Positions 20,830 through 32,500 of a DNA stretch of 64,000 nt are shown piece after piece. Below the pieces are notes generated by a model. It was not told the origin of the DNA. It did not search any database and saw only the letters and a program-made list of their open reading frames with translations. The DNA is from Amoebophrya sp. A120 (lineage: Eukaryota > Sar > Dinophyceae > Syndiniales > Amoebophryaceae). Location of the stretch: positions 1,691,984 through 1,755,983 of the forward strand of contig CAJINV010000014.1 in the NCBI GenBank assembly GCA_905178155.1, written 5' to 3'. Both the position numbers and the translations under genes were made by a program. Position 1 is the first letter of the stretch, and the number at the start of each line of letters is the position of its first letter.

Positions 20830-22841
20830 TCACAGACCGCCTTCCCCGGGCCCTCCCGCGGGCGGGGCGAGGCCTCCCCCTGTATCTCCCCCGCCACCTC
20901 CGATGATCCACCGGGCGTTGCAGTCTCGGGCAATGTGGCCCAGTTGTCCGCACAAATTGCAGGCCCGCATGTCGCTGTGCAAACCGCGCTCCGCGTCCCG
21001 GATCTTCACGAGGCGATTGTGCTGGGAAGCCCGATTTTGGCGAAATTTGTCCAGGTCGAGGTCGGTCAGCTTGTTCGCGGTCGCTAGCGAAGTTGTGGAT
21101 GAACCACCCGTAGACGTAGAGTTGTTATTTATGTCCGTGCCTAGTTGCTTCCGTGCTGGATCGGTACTGGAGCTGCCCCAAGGTGTCGCCAGATTCGGGC
21201 ACTCCTTGGCAAAGTGTCCCTTTTCGCCGCACCGGTGGCACCGCGGTCCCATGGGACACTGCCGGACGTAGTGCCCGTACTCCCCGCAGTGATGGCACTT
21301 GATGTTGCTGAAGTCGTTTTGTTGCGTGTACGCGGGGACTTGCATATGAGAAGGTGTTCCAGACGAGCCCCCTGCAGCGCCATCGTACTGGTCCATACGA
21401 AGCTTGCTGCGCGGATGAACACCTCCACCCGGCGCAGCTACACCTGATGAGAAAGACGAACCTCCGCGGCCCGCACTCCTCGATCTTGAGCGACTACGAG
21501 CGCGGAAAGTTCTGCCGGCGTAGTGTCCTCTGTGGTCTTGACTGTCTTCCGAATCTGAGCCACTGTTTTTCAGGTCTTTATCTAACAATTCCCGGTCGAT
21601 GGTAAGGAGAGACGCGTGTTGTAGTTCTTCGGAAGCTCCTGCAGCGGACGTTCTACTGTTTTGCTCTCGTTGTATTTCATCGTTGGTCCTCCCCCGGCCC
21701 GCGTCGTCGCGATTGTTATCTTCCTCATCATGATAGAAGGTCGCCCCTGTGCCACGACCTTTCTTTGCGGATGTGACCATCTGCAGAAACGTTCCGAACT
21801 CGTGCTCGATTTTCTCGTAGAAGTCCACCCGAACCTATCACAGTGCGTGGCAACATACAACTCAAACTCTCGACGTGCCTCAGTAGCATTATCTCATCAA
21901 CAAAGGCATACACAACCACATGAAATTGTGCTGCACCTGGACCAAAGTTGCCGCTTTTGCATGACAAATTTCCGCGGGGGGATTAGAGCGCTCTTTAGGC
22001 GACGGCGCCACTGGTGGTGCACACCAAACTCCCACACAACACTAGTCAATTTCTTGCATGGCAAGAAATGCTGAGGGCAAACGAGGAAATGAGCTGTACC
22101 GGTTGTGCACTGTGATAGACTCCGCCTCTCCAGCCGTCTGAGCCGGTTGCTTTTTGCAGGTATCAGGTAAGGAACGTCCGACTCTATGTTTTCTGCGGCG
22201 TAGTACGTCGGTTTTCCGATCTGCTTGATGATACTCGCCAGGTAACCGGGGGTGCTGATGGTTGGGTAAAAGACATGCTCTCGCGGTATGCTCGGCTTTT
22301 TCTCCTTATTTTTCCCACCGGAGGACGACACTGTGGCGCCGGTGCTTTCTGACTTGTGCAGGCAGTCCGCGCAGTAGTAGCGATTTGTGTACCCATCCAC
22401 GGTATCAAATGTAAAAGTGTCTGGGTCTGGAAGATTCTGAGATTTGTCATGCATGTATTGCATGACCCAGGATGTCTGTAATGCACGCCCGCGCATCACA
22501 GATTTTGAGAGGGCTTCCTGATGCCTACTCCGCATGACAAACGCCCTCCCCGCGTAGCACAAACTAGACTCCTCTTGCTGGTCATGCAATACAGATTTTG
22601 CTAGAGTCCAAAGTTAGCATGACAAGTTCCAATCTTCCAGACCCAGACATTTTTACATTTGATACACGGCACCGCTGAAAAAGGGAATCTGTTCGAACTC
22701 TTCCTGGGTAAAGGGTTGCTTCTCGGGAAACACTTCATACTTGCAACCGGCGCAAAGCCGGGATTTAGTGCTTTGTGTCGTAGAGGGGCCGCGGCGGTCG
22801 TGACGTTCGTCCCCTTTGGCCGCTGATGTTGGCGTAGCCAT
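20830..22841 (-). CDS. CCHC zinc-knuckle protein with N-terminal CxxC pairs
   Basis: Exons 22841..22665, 22397..22118 and 21830..20830 total 1,458 nt (485 residues). The N-terminus has two CxxC pairs (residues 30-33 and 68-71) that could bind one zinc; the second becomes adjacent to the first only after the family A element is removed (FFSGAVDGYTNRYYCADC). Three CCHC knuckles follow near residues 331-344 (CHHCGEYGHYVRQC), 350-363 (CHRCGEKGHFAKEC) and 443-456 (CNLCGQLGHIARDC). An Arg-Ser run precedes them and the tail is Gly-rich. CCHC proteins of this kind bind single-stranded nucleic acid, so an RNA-processing role is plausible. The C-terminal frame has no ATG of its own, supporting the join RRLERR(S/V)RVDFYEK across 21836-22117. 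Confidence 0.72.
21836..22117. mobile_element. Introner-like element, singleton type
   Basis: 282 bp. Ends TATCACAGTGC and GCACTGTGATA are a perfect inverted pair. Flanks GAACC/GACTC match at 3 of 5 positions. Either repeat copy leaves the frame open. Confidence 0.72.
22403..22664. mobile_element. Introner-like element, family A
   Basis: 262 bp. Ends TATCAAATGTAAAAGTGTC and its inverse, then the CTGGGTCTGGAAGATT arm. Exact flank CACGG (22398-22402, 22665-22669). Removal restores the frame. Confidence 0.92.
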
Positions 22842-24318
22842 TTTCCTTTCCTTTTGAAAAATGTAAGTGTTTTCACTTGTACTTGATGTTAACTAACTAC
22901 GCTCTACATCTCCACCACAAGCAACTAGCCTTGTCACCTACTAGTATCTACTTTTGTCTTTGCAGCAGCTGCCTATACAACAAATTTATCTAAAGGATGA
23001 CTTAGTACAGAGCTCAACACTGGGAGAAAAAACAAAAAAAAAGAAAAATCGCGGTCGCAAGAAGACCAAGAGCGTGGACATGAGGTTTCGGTGAAATCAT
23101 GACCACTGGATCCACAGTTTCCTTTGTTCTAGATCGTTTTTGCTCCTGCTGCAACGCAACGGGTGCCCTCGTCGGAAGAGGGTTCTTGTTCCTACATGCC
23201 TTCTACAAAAGCTGGCTCCGCCACCATTGAGAAACAGGTGGATCCTCAAATATAGAAGTCGAAAGCCGGAGTAGAAGATGATGCGGAGCCGGAGCATGAA
23301 GATCCCCAGCAATTTCTAACTCCGCTGAGGATCATGAACAACATGATGACGTCAGCAGTGCACCTGCACTAATTTTTTCTGAACTATAATAAATATACCA
23401 GATGATGAATCATCACGGTGGCGTCGTCCACCCAGCAAATAACGCCCGAGTGCAAGAAGAAATACTTGTGGATATGGTTTTTGGGAAAATGAAGTAGGAG
23501 GTGTACTATGTGGGCCAAGAAGTTACTTATCATCTTCTTTCAAATTTCCTCTTTCTCAGGCTATGAAGTCCAATGGCCATGTAGAGGTTGTTCCAAAAAT
23601 GGGCGCATTGTAAATGGCATAGTAGTTGTTGCTCTTGCTCCATCAAAAAGGTTCGCCACTTTTCGTTTTCTGAATCGTTGGAGTTGTCCTTCGAGTCGTG
23701 ACCCACGACCACTCGTCGAGATTTGTTGCTCTCTGTTTGCCGAAGCCGTGTCGGAGAAAAGTCAAAGATACCGTGTTGGAGGTGGAGGTTTTATTTGCCT
23801 ACTTTCTCATCTTCGTTCTTCCAAGACGACGAGGCATGCGCACTGCGAAATAGATGAAATAGAAATAATGCATGAAAAAAAAGGAAAAGCTGATTTACCG
23901 TACTTTGCTGTCCTATGTAGTTCAAATACAATCAAAATAGGAACCCTAAACGAACCGAAAGCGAGATCCGGCCGCGACGGACGCCGATCTTGTCATGTGC
24001 GATCTTCCCTACATGCATAATAAAAGATCGACGTTTCTTCAGAAGAAAAGATCACAAATTTTGTTTCGAGGTAAAACTAAAACGCGCCACTGTAGATAGT
24101 CCTCCAGGGCAACGAATTATACAGGGCGTCAATGAATTATACATAGCAAAAACGGGTTTATTGGGAACATATTCTGAGAAAAGACGTAGGCAACACCGAG
24201 GAAAATTCAGCTCAAAACAACTTCCAGTGCCGGCAATCTCTAGAATGCAAGCGTGTGCCTCTTCCTCTCCTGCGCTTGTCCTGCTAAAAGCTGCCCAGCC
24301 CCCCCCCCCAGCCAGGCC
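22842..24318. other. Spacer, no gene seen
   Basis: No convincing frame on either strand; AT-rich in places. A run of ten C residues is near 24300, just inside the 3' side of the next gene. Confidence 0.4.
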
Positions 24319-25203
24319 TCAGGCATTGACATTGAGCAGCGCTTGGATTTCCGCCAAAATACTGCGGGGAGCAGCTGGCGACAAAGGGCGTCCTGGCTGA
24401 TGGGGGGCGGATGGCCGCGGAGATTCGCCATCGTGTTGTCCCGCTCCAGAAGTAAGCGCAGATAGTGCTCCACCTCCGTGATGATCACTTCGTGAGGAAG
24501 ACCCGCCCCCAATCATGAAGCTGCGCGACGACCTGGAAGCACTTACGGGCGTAACGACTGCGCTCGGGTCCGTGTTTCGCATCAAAATCAAGCGCTGGCC
24601 CAGAAACCGCATGTGAATCCGCTTCAGCAGCCACTTTGTCCAGGAACGGTAAGTGTTCGTGTTTTTGGTCGAGGCACCACGAGCTGCTGCACCTTCAGGT
24701 TGTGCTGCTGCTCCACAGCACCTCCTTTCCAAGAAGAAGACCCGCAGAGCTGCTTGCGCTTGTCTCTGAAAAATTTTTTCCTCCAGAAAGTTCTTCGCGA
24801 GGACTTTTGCGCTCATCGCGTCATAGGGCTGTCCGAAGTGCAGGTAGTCCAAAAAGTTGTCTTGCTCCGCGTTAAAGTTTTCCAGAAAAGCGCGATCGGT
24901 CTTTAGTGCGGCGTTTTGCGTTTTTCTGGCCTCCAGCCGGATCGGGACTTTTATCACGCGTTTAATGGACAAGTCCAAGCTTCCTTGTCGGACGAGGTTG
25001 AAGCGGGTCACAATCGTGCACACGATAGAGTTCAGCTCACCTGCTTTCAGCACCGGCACGGGACTTGCGTTTTCGTCGCCTTTTTTGAATAGTAAGCCAA
25101 AATTTGCATCTTTTTTTCATTTTCATAGCGAAATAGCTGTTATTTTTTCTTTAGCATGAGAACAAGGACAAGCGCGTCTGTAGGGCGCACCAAAAAGCGA
25201 CAT
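24319..25203 (-). CDS. Hypothetical protein, about 274 residues
   Basis: The open frame 24319-25059 lacks an ATG. Extending it upstream through a 60-nt GT-AG intron (25169..25110) reaches an ATG at 25203, giving MSLFGAPYRRAYANFGLLF and 825 coding nt in total. The first 100 residues look globular (AGELNSIVCTIVTRFNLVRQ). The middle is basic, and the last 80 residues are low-complexity Ser/Gly/His/Pro. I recognise no family. Its start lies 2 nt from the stop of the upstream gene (25206), leaving no ordinary 5' untranslated region; either expression is from a polycistronic or trans-spliced transcript, or one boundary is wrong. Confidence 0.5.
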
Positions 25204-25205
25204 GA

Positions 25206-28200
25206 TCATGCCTCCACGTCGGCTACAGAAAGCACGTGAGAGGTGGAGCACTCAATTTTCTGTAACATATAGACAACGAAAGGAAGGATACGAATAGCGA
25301 TTATAGCCAAAAATCTAAACATCTTTGATCCCGTCAAGAAAGGTAACACAGGAGCTAGATGCATGTCGTCTTGTATAATTTTGCTCCCGACTTCTACTTC
25401 CAGTCCATCCAATTTACGCAACTATGTGAGACAGCGCGAGGCCAACGTCAGCTCTTGTTGTACTATATACTTTGCAACTTACATACTATACCTGTGCTGC
25501 GCAACAGCGGTTCCCTCGATTCAGGGATCTGTGGAAGAGGCGTAGCGTCCTGTGCCTGCTGTTCAAGAAACAGTCGTAAATTGCGCATGATGGTCTGGTC
25601 AGGTGTTCCGAGGGCTCTCGCACTTTCAAGATATCCCGCATAACCACGTACTCGTCGGCCCAACCCTAGATTCTTACGAGTAGAAGTCAAGCTTCTAGAG
25701 ACTGCGCTACATAAAGAATGATCCGAAGGCCTCTTTCTTTATGGCTCTCGTCGCGTCTCACAATCGATTTGCATTTGGAAGCCCCGTGGTGTTTTTTAGC
25801 TCATGACATAATCATAATGCCGAATCGCGAAGAACAACAATGCCTTCGGCCTGATATCTCAGCATACTCAAGTTGTCAAGCGATGAAATGCAAATCAGTC
25901 GAAAATGCTGCTCAATATCATGGGGAGGAGCGTGCGCCACTTTATTTATAGACACTACCGCAGGCGAAGCATGCAATACCTGACTAGCATGACGTCAAAT
26001 CTGGGGAAGAGGTGGGTACGCTTTTACACGGGGTACGATGGCATTCTTCACCCGCATCGCAAAATGCGTTTTCTCCAAAGCCTATCAGAGTGCACAACTC
26101 TTCCCCCAAAATGATTCCCTCATATTTCTAATGCTGAATAACAAGAAAAACAAAAAGTCGAGACCTTGCTTCTGAGCGATGTAGCCTGCACGAGAACGTT
26201 TGGAACTACCGGATTTTTGGTGATCATTGCTGCTATTGCTCCTTGTTCTTAATATTATTATTACGCGTTCCGAACTAATAAATAAAAAGGGTACTTACTT
26301 AGCGGGAGCAGAGGGTGGCAGAGTTCTAGTGCACTCTCATAAAGCCCTCTGCACGGTCTCCGGATGACTGTCTTCCAGCGCGACCTCCAGAACCTCAATG
26401 TCGATATAAACGTCGTTACCCGCGGCTCCAGCTTCCTGATCCTGCTGGTGTTGGGAAAAATCAATATATGCCGCACGACCAGCCGGGGTCGAGCTCGCGG
26501 CACCGAATTCCGATGCCCCACTGTAGAACCCATAGGACCCCGGGGTCCCAGGACGGGACGCAGCAGCGGAAGCATACGGCGGATCTTCGTGGTGTTCTTC
26601 ATCCTGAGCTGCAAAGTAGCGCGGCGCTACATCTTCGTCCTCGTCTTCGGGGCTCGAGCTATCATCCCCTGGCCGCACCACGGCGTCAAAGATATCGGCT
26701 AGCTTGATTAAGCCTTTCTGCGGATCGTAGCCAAAAACGGACTTCACTGAGCTCGAGGCCCCGCCCGAGGGCACTAGCTGTGCGTCCTGCTCCGAGGATC
26801 CGCTGCCACTGCTCTCGGTTTTGCTCCTGTTGCGAGCATAATTTGCAGAGGCAGACCGGATTCGTCGGGGATCGCGTTGCTTCCCGCGAGAAGCCGCTCT
26901 GTCGCCCGCCAAGCTCGTCGACCTGCGGCCAGTGCATATGCAAGAAAAAAACAGTGTATGGTCTAAGCCTATGTTCTTGATACGAGAAGCAAAAAAACAT
27001 AAAACAGGAATGATGCGTTTGCGATGCTGGTAATGTACACCCGCAGGGCCGCCCCCTTACGTAGGTTTTCACGCACATCAACTAGCTTTGCATGACAAGT
27101 CGTCGCTTTCGTGCACCAGCAACACAGATATGCATGCTGTTCTATCAAAGGAGTCTTTACGCACTTAGTAGACACACTTTTTTTCAGCACCGGAGATATT
27201 GCTGCCTTGTCGAGAGCTACTTCTACTGCGCGAGCGAAGCAATTTCTTGTCCTTTTTCCCTCCCGATCTGCTTTGCGCTCGCCGCGACGCCACCGAAGAT
27301 GAGGCTCTGTCCTCTCGCCGGCGGGGACCACGCTCAGCGCGGCCGCGGGATAGTGGCGTCTGGTCCCCCAGGTCGACGTCGGGCCGTTGGGCTTGCGCAG
27401 CGGAGAGTGGAGCTGCGCTTCTGACGCGACTCGCCGAGCGACGTTTTCCGCTCTTGGAACGGTGTCGGGACCTACTTTTTTCAGAGGACTTTCCTTTTCG
27501 GGCCCTCCTCAGCATTTGAACATGTGCTTCCACGCGGGCGCGCTCTGCTTCTCCTGCGCGCGCCTCCTCTGCTTCTCGCTGCCGGGCCTCTTCTTGTTCA
27601 CTCCTTACGCTCTCCAGCGCAGCTTCTCTCATTTTTCTTCGCATGTCCATTTCCACCTCTTTTTGCCGCTGTTGCTTCAGGTGATCCGCTTGCTTTTTCA
27701 GGTCTTCTTGCAATCTCTCCTCCTCCTCATCTTTCGTCATTTGCAGGGCTTCGGCCTCGGAGAATACCCGCATGACGGGATCGTCGACAGACCGTGCAGA
27801 TCTTGCGGGGCTTGGGGCGCGCGGCTTCTTCGCGGCGGCGCGTCGCTCTTGCTGGGTCCTCGTCTTTGCTCCACCCTTAGAAGGCAGTTTAGCTGCAGGA
27901 GTGCTGTCAGTGCCGATAGCTGTTGCGCCGCCACTGCCGGCTGTTGATGAATTGAGACCGGATGATGCAGCTGCACTTTGCGGCCCCTGTTGCAGTGCAT
28001 CAAAAAACCCGGCGTTTTGCGTGACAAAATCGCCTTCGACGCGGTCACGATCCTTCGGCAAAATAGAAACTGCGCCATCTTGTCGTTCGGGAATAGGACC
28101 TTCCTGCTCACTTGACGCTGCTTCAAAAAAAATGTCGTATCCTTCTTCTTTGAGGCGCTTCGCTTGCTTCTCCTTTTCCTGCTCAAATCGCCCCGAAGTC

Positions 28201-28277
28201 TGTGTCCGCAGGCCCTGCTGTCGTGCAATGACCGACGTCCGCATCGTGTTTATTTCCCGTGATAACAAAGTGATCAT
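25206..28277 (-). CDS. Coiled-coil and RS-rich protein with C-terminal hydrophobic segment
   Basis: Exons 28277..27178, 26922..26342, 26077..26036, 25626..25487 and 25421..25206 total 2,079 nt (692 residues). Two GT-AG introns (27177..26923 and the 65-nt 25486..25422, which has a GTATGT donor) alternate with two elements (26083-26341 and 25632-26035). Joins read GAEKKSTSLAGD, VQRALEKTHFAM, KNAIESARALG and STGILRKLDG. A long charged coiled coil (about residues 175-255) is followed by an RS-rich basic region, then acidic low complexity, and a hydrophobic helix near the C-terminus (FRFLAIIAIRILPFVVYML). The RS repeats suggest an RNA-related nuclear role, but the terminal hydrophobic helix is odd for that, so the last exon could belong elsewhere. 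Confidence 0.6.
25632..26035. mobile_element. Introner-like element, singleton type (long)
   Basis: 404 bp. Ends TATCCCGCATAACCACGTAC and the inverse of TACCCCGTGTAAAAGCGTAC. Flanks CAAGA/CGATG are poorly matched, but either join keeps the frame. Confidence 0.65.
26083..26341. mobile_element. Introner-like element, family F
   Basis: 259 bp. Ends TATCAGAGTGCACAACTC and the inverse of TATGAGAGTGCACTAGAACT. Exact flank AAGCC (26078-26082, 26342-26346). Removal restores the frame. Confidence 0.88.
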
Positions 28278-28618
28278 CGACAAGATATCGCAGGAAAAAG
28301 ATTATTTGAACTGCGTAAAGATAAGAAGTGTAGCTTTGTTGTCTTACTCGCCTTATTATTTGCATCCACCTTCACCTGACAGGGAGAGGAGACTTCTTTT
28401 TGCTTGCATAAACAGAGGAGTGGCCGCAAGATGCCCATGCGCGTCGCTAGTTGTATCTGCTCTACTTGTTCAAAACTACAAACACATCTGAAGACAAGAG
28501 CACTCTGTGGCTGTCTCGTACGACACGCGCAGTCGGAATGAATCGCGTTCTTGGACATGTCTCATATAAGACGAACTCGAAATGCGTTTCAACAGAGCTA
28601 GTACAAGCTACACTAACT
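28278..28618. other. Short spacer, no gene seen
   Basis: AT-rich sequence between the start of the 25.2-28.3 kb gene and the stop of the next. No motif recognised. Confidence 0.4.
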
Positions 28619-29218
28619 CTATACATAGTTCATCATTTGTTTTCTTGGATACAAAACCCCCGTACTGTAGAACTTTCGTGCAGGACCCTCGACTTCTTTC
28701 CTCGCACCAGGTGACGTGGCAAGCTGCTCTTGCATCAACTCAGCAACCGTATTCCGCAGCGCCCCCAGATGGGACGTCGCGTGCTGGCTCAGTGTTTCAG
28801 CTTCGCGGCACAGCAGTTCGGTCGCGTGAAGGTTGTGCGAGTCGAGAATCTTATCCAGTTTTGCTTTCGCGTCTGCGGCAAGGGCGGCAGCGCGCTTTTT
28901 CCTCGCTGTGACGCCATCGTCGCTCGCGAACTCCCCTTTCTTTTTTGATGCTGTAGCTGAAATTTTCACGATAGGCATGGGATGAGAAGAAGAAGAAGAT
29001 GAAGCTGCTGCCACCCTCACCGGCAAACCAAGGGCGAGGGACGCTTTTTGAAGGTCTGCCAGGAGCGAGCATTGGTTGGCAAAAAGGCTTGCGCGCCGCT
29101 CCCAGGTCTGCCACAGCTGCATAATGTCGGTAACAAAAGCATGTGGCTGCAATTCTCGTGCGGTCGGAAATCCGTCCTGCGTTGCAGCTCCTTCCGCGTT
29201 CTTGTCCTCCGCTAACAT
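28619..29218 (-). CDS. Alpha-helical hypothetical protein
   Basis: A single frame of 199 residues from an ATG at 29218, uninterrupted by an element. Mostly Ala/Glu/Lys/Leu-rich and predicted helical, with a Ser run (residues 76-81) and a long amphipathic region (AAALAADAKAKLDKILDSHN) suggesting a coiled coil. Upstream in-frame codons remain open for a few residues, so a slightly longer start is possible. Family not recognised. It lies between larger genes on the same strand. Confidence 0.55.
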   Translation of the reverse strand: MLAEDKNAEGAATQDGFPTARELQPHAFVTDIMQLWQTWERRASLFANQCSLLADLQKASLALGLPVRVAAASSSSSSHPMPIVKISATASKKKGEFASDDGVTARKKRAAALAADAKAKLDKILDSHNLHATELLCREAETLSQHATSHLGALRNTVAELMQEQLATSPGARKEVEGPARKFYSTGVLYPRKQMMNYV

Positions 29219-29584
29219 CTCAGCTAATGCAGAGAAGCAAAGATTACCATCGACGGTAACTATCGGACGGCCGAACGTGTACTAGCGAAGTAGTCTTGAG
29301 AGAAGATTTACTTCGTGATCTACGACACTTGAATTGATGTGAGGTCAGCGGTCTGAGAAAAAGTCAGACAAAAAATGCTGTGGAATAACGTCGAAGACAG
29401 GTTCTCGAAAATCTCATCGTAGTATCATGCGAAATACAATAAATGTTCAGAATTACAGCTCAGGAACCTTCTTGCACACTCCTATACGATGGCGAGGATC
29501 GCTTTATTAAATCCGTATAAAAGATACAAACTACACACAACTTACAACATAAAATCACTGCTTCATGACAAATATGATCGAAAA
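29219..29584. other. Spacer, no gene seen
   Basis: AT-rich spacer between two minus-strand genes. No promoter or terminator motif recognised. Confidence 0.4.
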
Positions 29585-32500
29585 TCATAATCTCAAGACT
29601 TCCTTGCTGCCATACTGCATCAAGTGTGCGACGCTATCCGTTTCCACTTGGCGCAACAACTTCAGCACGAACTCCTCTTTCAAGCCCGCACTCAAGGCGG
29701 CGCTCCGTCCTCGTCCCTGCGCGGTGATCATATCCTGAGTAAAGACGTACCTCCCCTCCACCCATAGCGAAGATGAGAATTCTTCTGCAAGACAAATCAC
29801 AAAGGCCCTCTGAAAGATTCGCATGACAAATTCCGATCCCACGTACGGTGCGTAGTGGTCGGGATTAGCTTGCGTAGCCGCGCCGCCAGAAATCCACCTC
29901 CAAAGTTCCATGGCATTATATATCAATATCTAAACTACACCACAAGAGCCACTACATACAGAATGCTTCTCATGGAGCTCCTGCGCATGAGAGGACACTA
30001 CATTCTGGGTATCTATGCGGATTTTTGGCATGAGATGGTTTTGGGTGCTGGGTATTCTTTACACAGCGTAAGCGACTCGCGACAGCAGCGCTTTCTTCGT
30101 CAGGACGCCCAGCCGGGCGGCGTAAAACTGCAGATCGAGTAAGTGCCACTCTAATTCCTCAAATTTCGAGACGTCTTCGCCGGAAATGAGCTTTTGGTAT
30201 CCTTTATGCATTGCAAAAGAGATGAGACGTTTCGTACTAGGTTGTACCTATGTATAAACTGCGTATACGAAAAATTCACTCTTTCGAATGGAAAATAATA
30301 TAGACAAAAGTTGCAAAGATGTTGACTGACCTACTTAGAAAGCCAGACTTGATGTCATGCAGCTGTATTGATGGCATTGCAAGTACTACGAGAGCGCTCC
30401 AATTTTTGCAGAGCATATTCTTCCTTCGCAAACACCTGCTTCCACATTTCTTGTCTCGGTTTCACGAACTTTGCCACGTAATTTTCTGGCGGGTTCGAGA
30501 GCTTCGCTGCCCGATTCGGAAAGAGAAACTTTTCGGGGGTGTTACTCTCCAAGTACTCAAAGGCCGCGAGCAGTCTGTCCTTCCTGTATGATAGTGGACA
30601 AATCACGACCCCTAGGACCTCTACTTCCTCGTTTTTTTGAACAGGGGCATGTCTACCAACAGAGAGGAAGGCTGTAGAATACAGCTTCTGCATGCCTGAA
30701 TTCCCACCAAGCCCAGACTGTGTTTGCAGTTTGTAACTCAGAAACTTGCACTTGGTGGCGGTGGGATCTTTTTGCATAATTTTGATTTTGCGTAAACAAT
30801 GAGGGGCACCAGACGGGGGACCGCGACGAGTTGTCCGCTATCATATCCTGCTGATCAGCAACCGAGCGTGATCGTGCATCAGCCGCAAACGGTTTTCCTT
30901 TAGCTCTAGCACACTGACGGCCAGTGGCGGAACGTCCTTGTCCTTGTGGTTGGAGGGCTCAAATAAATCCCTTCCCGCCATAGGGACACCAGATTCCCGG
31001 TTCTGCTTCGTCTCGAAAGCGGCTTCAATCCCATCTGTCGCAAGTTTGACGAGCATCGGCAAAAGAACCGACGCATCACGCTTCTTGCTCCCCGCCGGAG
31101 GTCCGGCTTTGCGGATAGCGGCCATCTGTTCTTGTATTTTTTGCAAGACAACTGTGTGGATGAGGTCGCTTGAAAGCTGAAACAACTCGAGAAACACTAC
31201 TGAAGCCCAGGTCAAACATAGCACCTCCTGCGGATACAGTCCTTCGGAGAAAAAAGAGAGTCCTTTGGTGGACGGACCAGATGGCTCCAGCAGCGCAATA
31301 CGCAGAACGTCGCCTACCGATGCAACTATGGGGAGGATGACTTTCTCCTTCAGTTTCCGTGCCACGCGGAGCTGCATGAGCTCCGCGACCCGTGCCTCTG
31401 TAGTCGACAAAGAGCGGCCGCCCTCCGGGAATAGTGCAAAAAACCCTCTACGGTGCCCCGCGTGCCTCATCTTGTCCACATAAGCCGGCACATCCCAAAA
31501 CAGGGCCGGAAACAGAAAGCGCGTGAGCTCCTCCGCGAGTAATGCCGGCCTCATGGTCAAGCGGAAATAAGGTCGTGGCTCCTGGGCATACAGCCGTTCA
31601 GGCTTCGCAGGGGTAGCAACGCCGGAAGCTGCAACCAACTTTCCCCCGCTAGAGCGACGACCGCCGGAAGGAGCGCTCTCTTGATGCTCGAGTTCCTGCC
31701 AGAAGTGCCAACGCCCAAGTGCGTACTTGGCAAACTCTTCGAACAATTTGGCCGCGCCGGTGGGAGGTTGCTCCGTCGTCTTCCTGGGCGCTGGATCTCT
31801 CACGGTCAAGGCCTGAAAGTTGCCATTTCGCGTGCTATCCAGGTGCTCGTCGAAAAAAGCCGTTTGTGTATAGGCGACGTCATCAATCCAGTGCGTCTGC
31901 CACCGCTGGGCCATGGCAGCAAAATCGCCTTTAATTGTGACTTGCGGCGACGTCTGCCCGTCTTGGCTTCTCTGTGGCGAGGATCCCTCTTCCCGAGGAG
32001 GAGCCCCAGCACTTCTTCCAAACGGCTCGCTACTGTCGTCCGGTGCTGGCGTAAGACTTTGCAACAAAAAATCTGAGTCGTCAAGCAGCGTGTTCGCGAA
32101 AAGGAGTTCATTTTTGTCGTCGTTGACCTCATCTAGGCGGTCGAGCGAAGGAGCAAAAACCTGGATCACCTGCAAATGTTGCCGTGGGCCGACGACCTCT
32201 GTCGGTGGCAAGTGCTTCTGCGGGCGCCCATGAAGAGGACAAAAAGTCAGGGGCTCTGCAGGACAAAAATCCACGCCGAGAAAGTCGGCGAAGAGGGCCA
32301 ACCGCCAAAAGATCGGACTGATGAGAAGATTACTGACATGCTCCCTCTGTAGTTGCCGAAGAGTGGCAGCGTTAGCCAGCGGCCTCTGCAACAGCGGCAA
32401 CAAAGCCTCACTGACCACTTTGGGAAGTCGGTCTACATCTTCCAGCGCAAACGCCCGACTGCGCCGCAGCTCTTGCCGGTACGTGCGGAACAGGTTCGCG

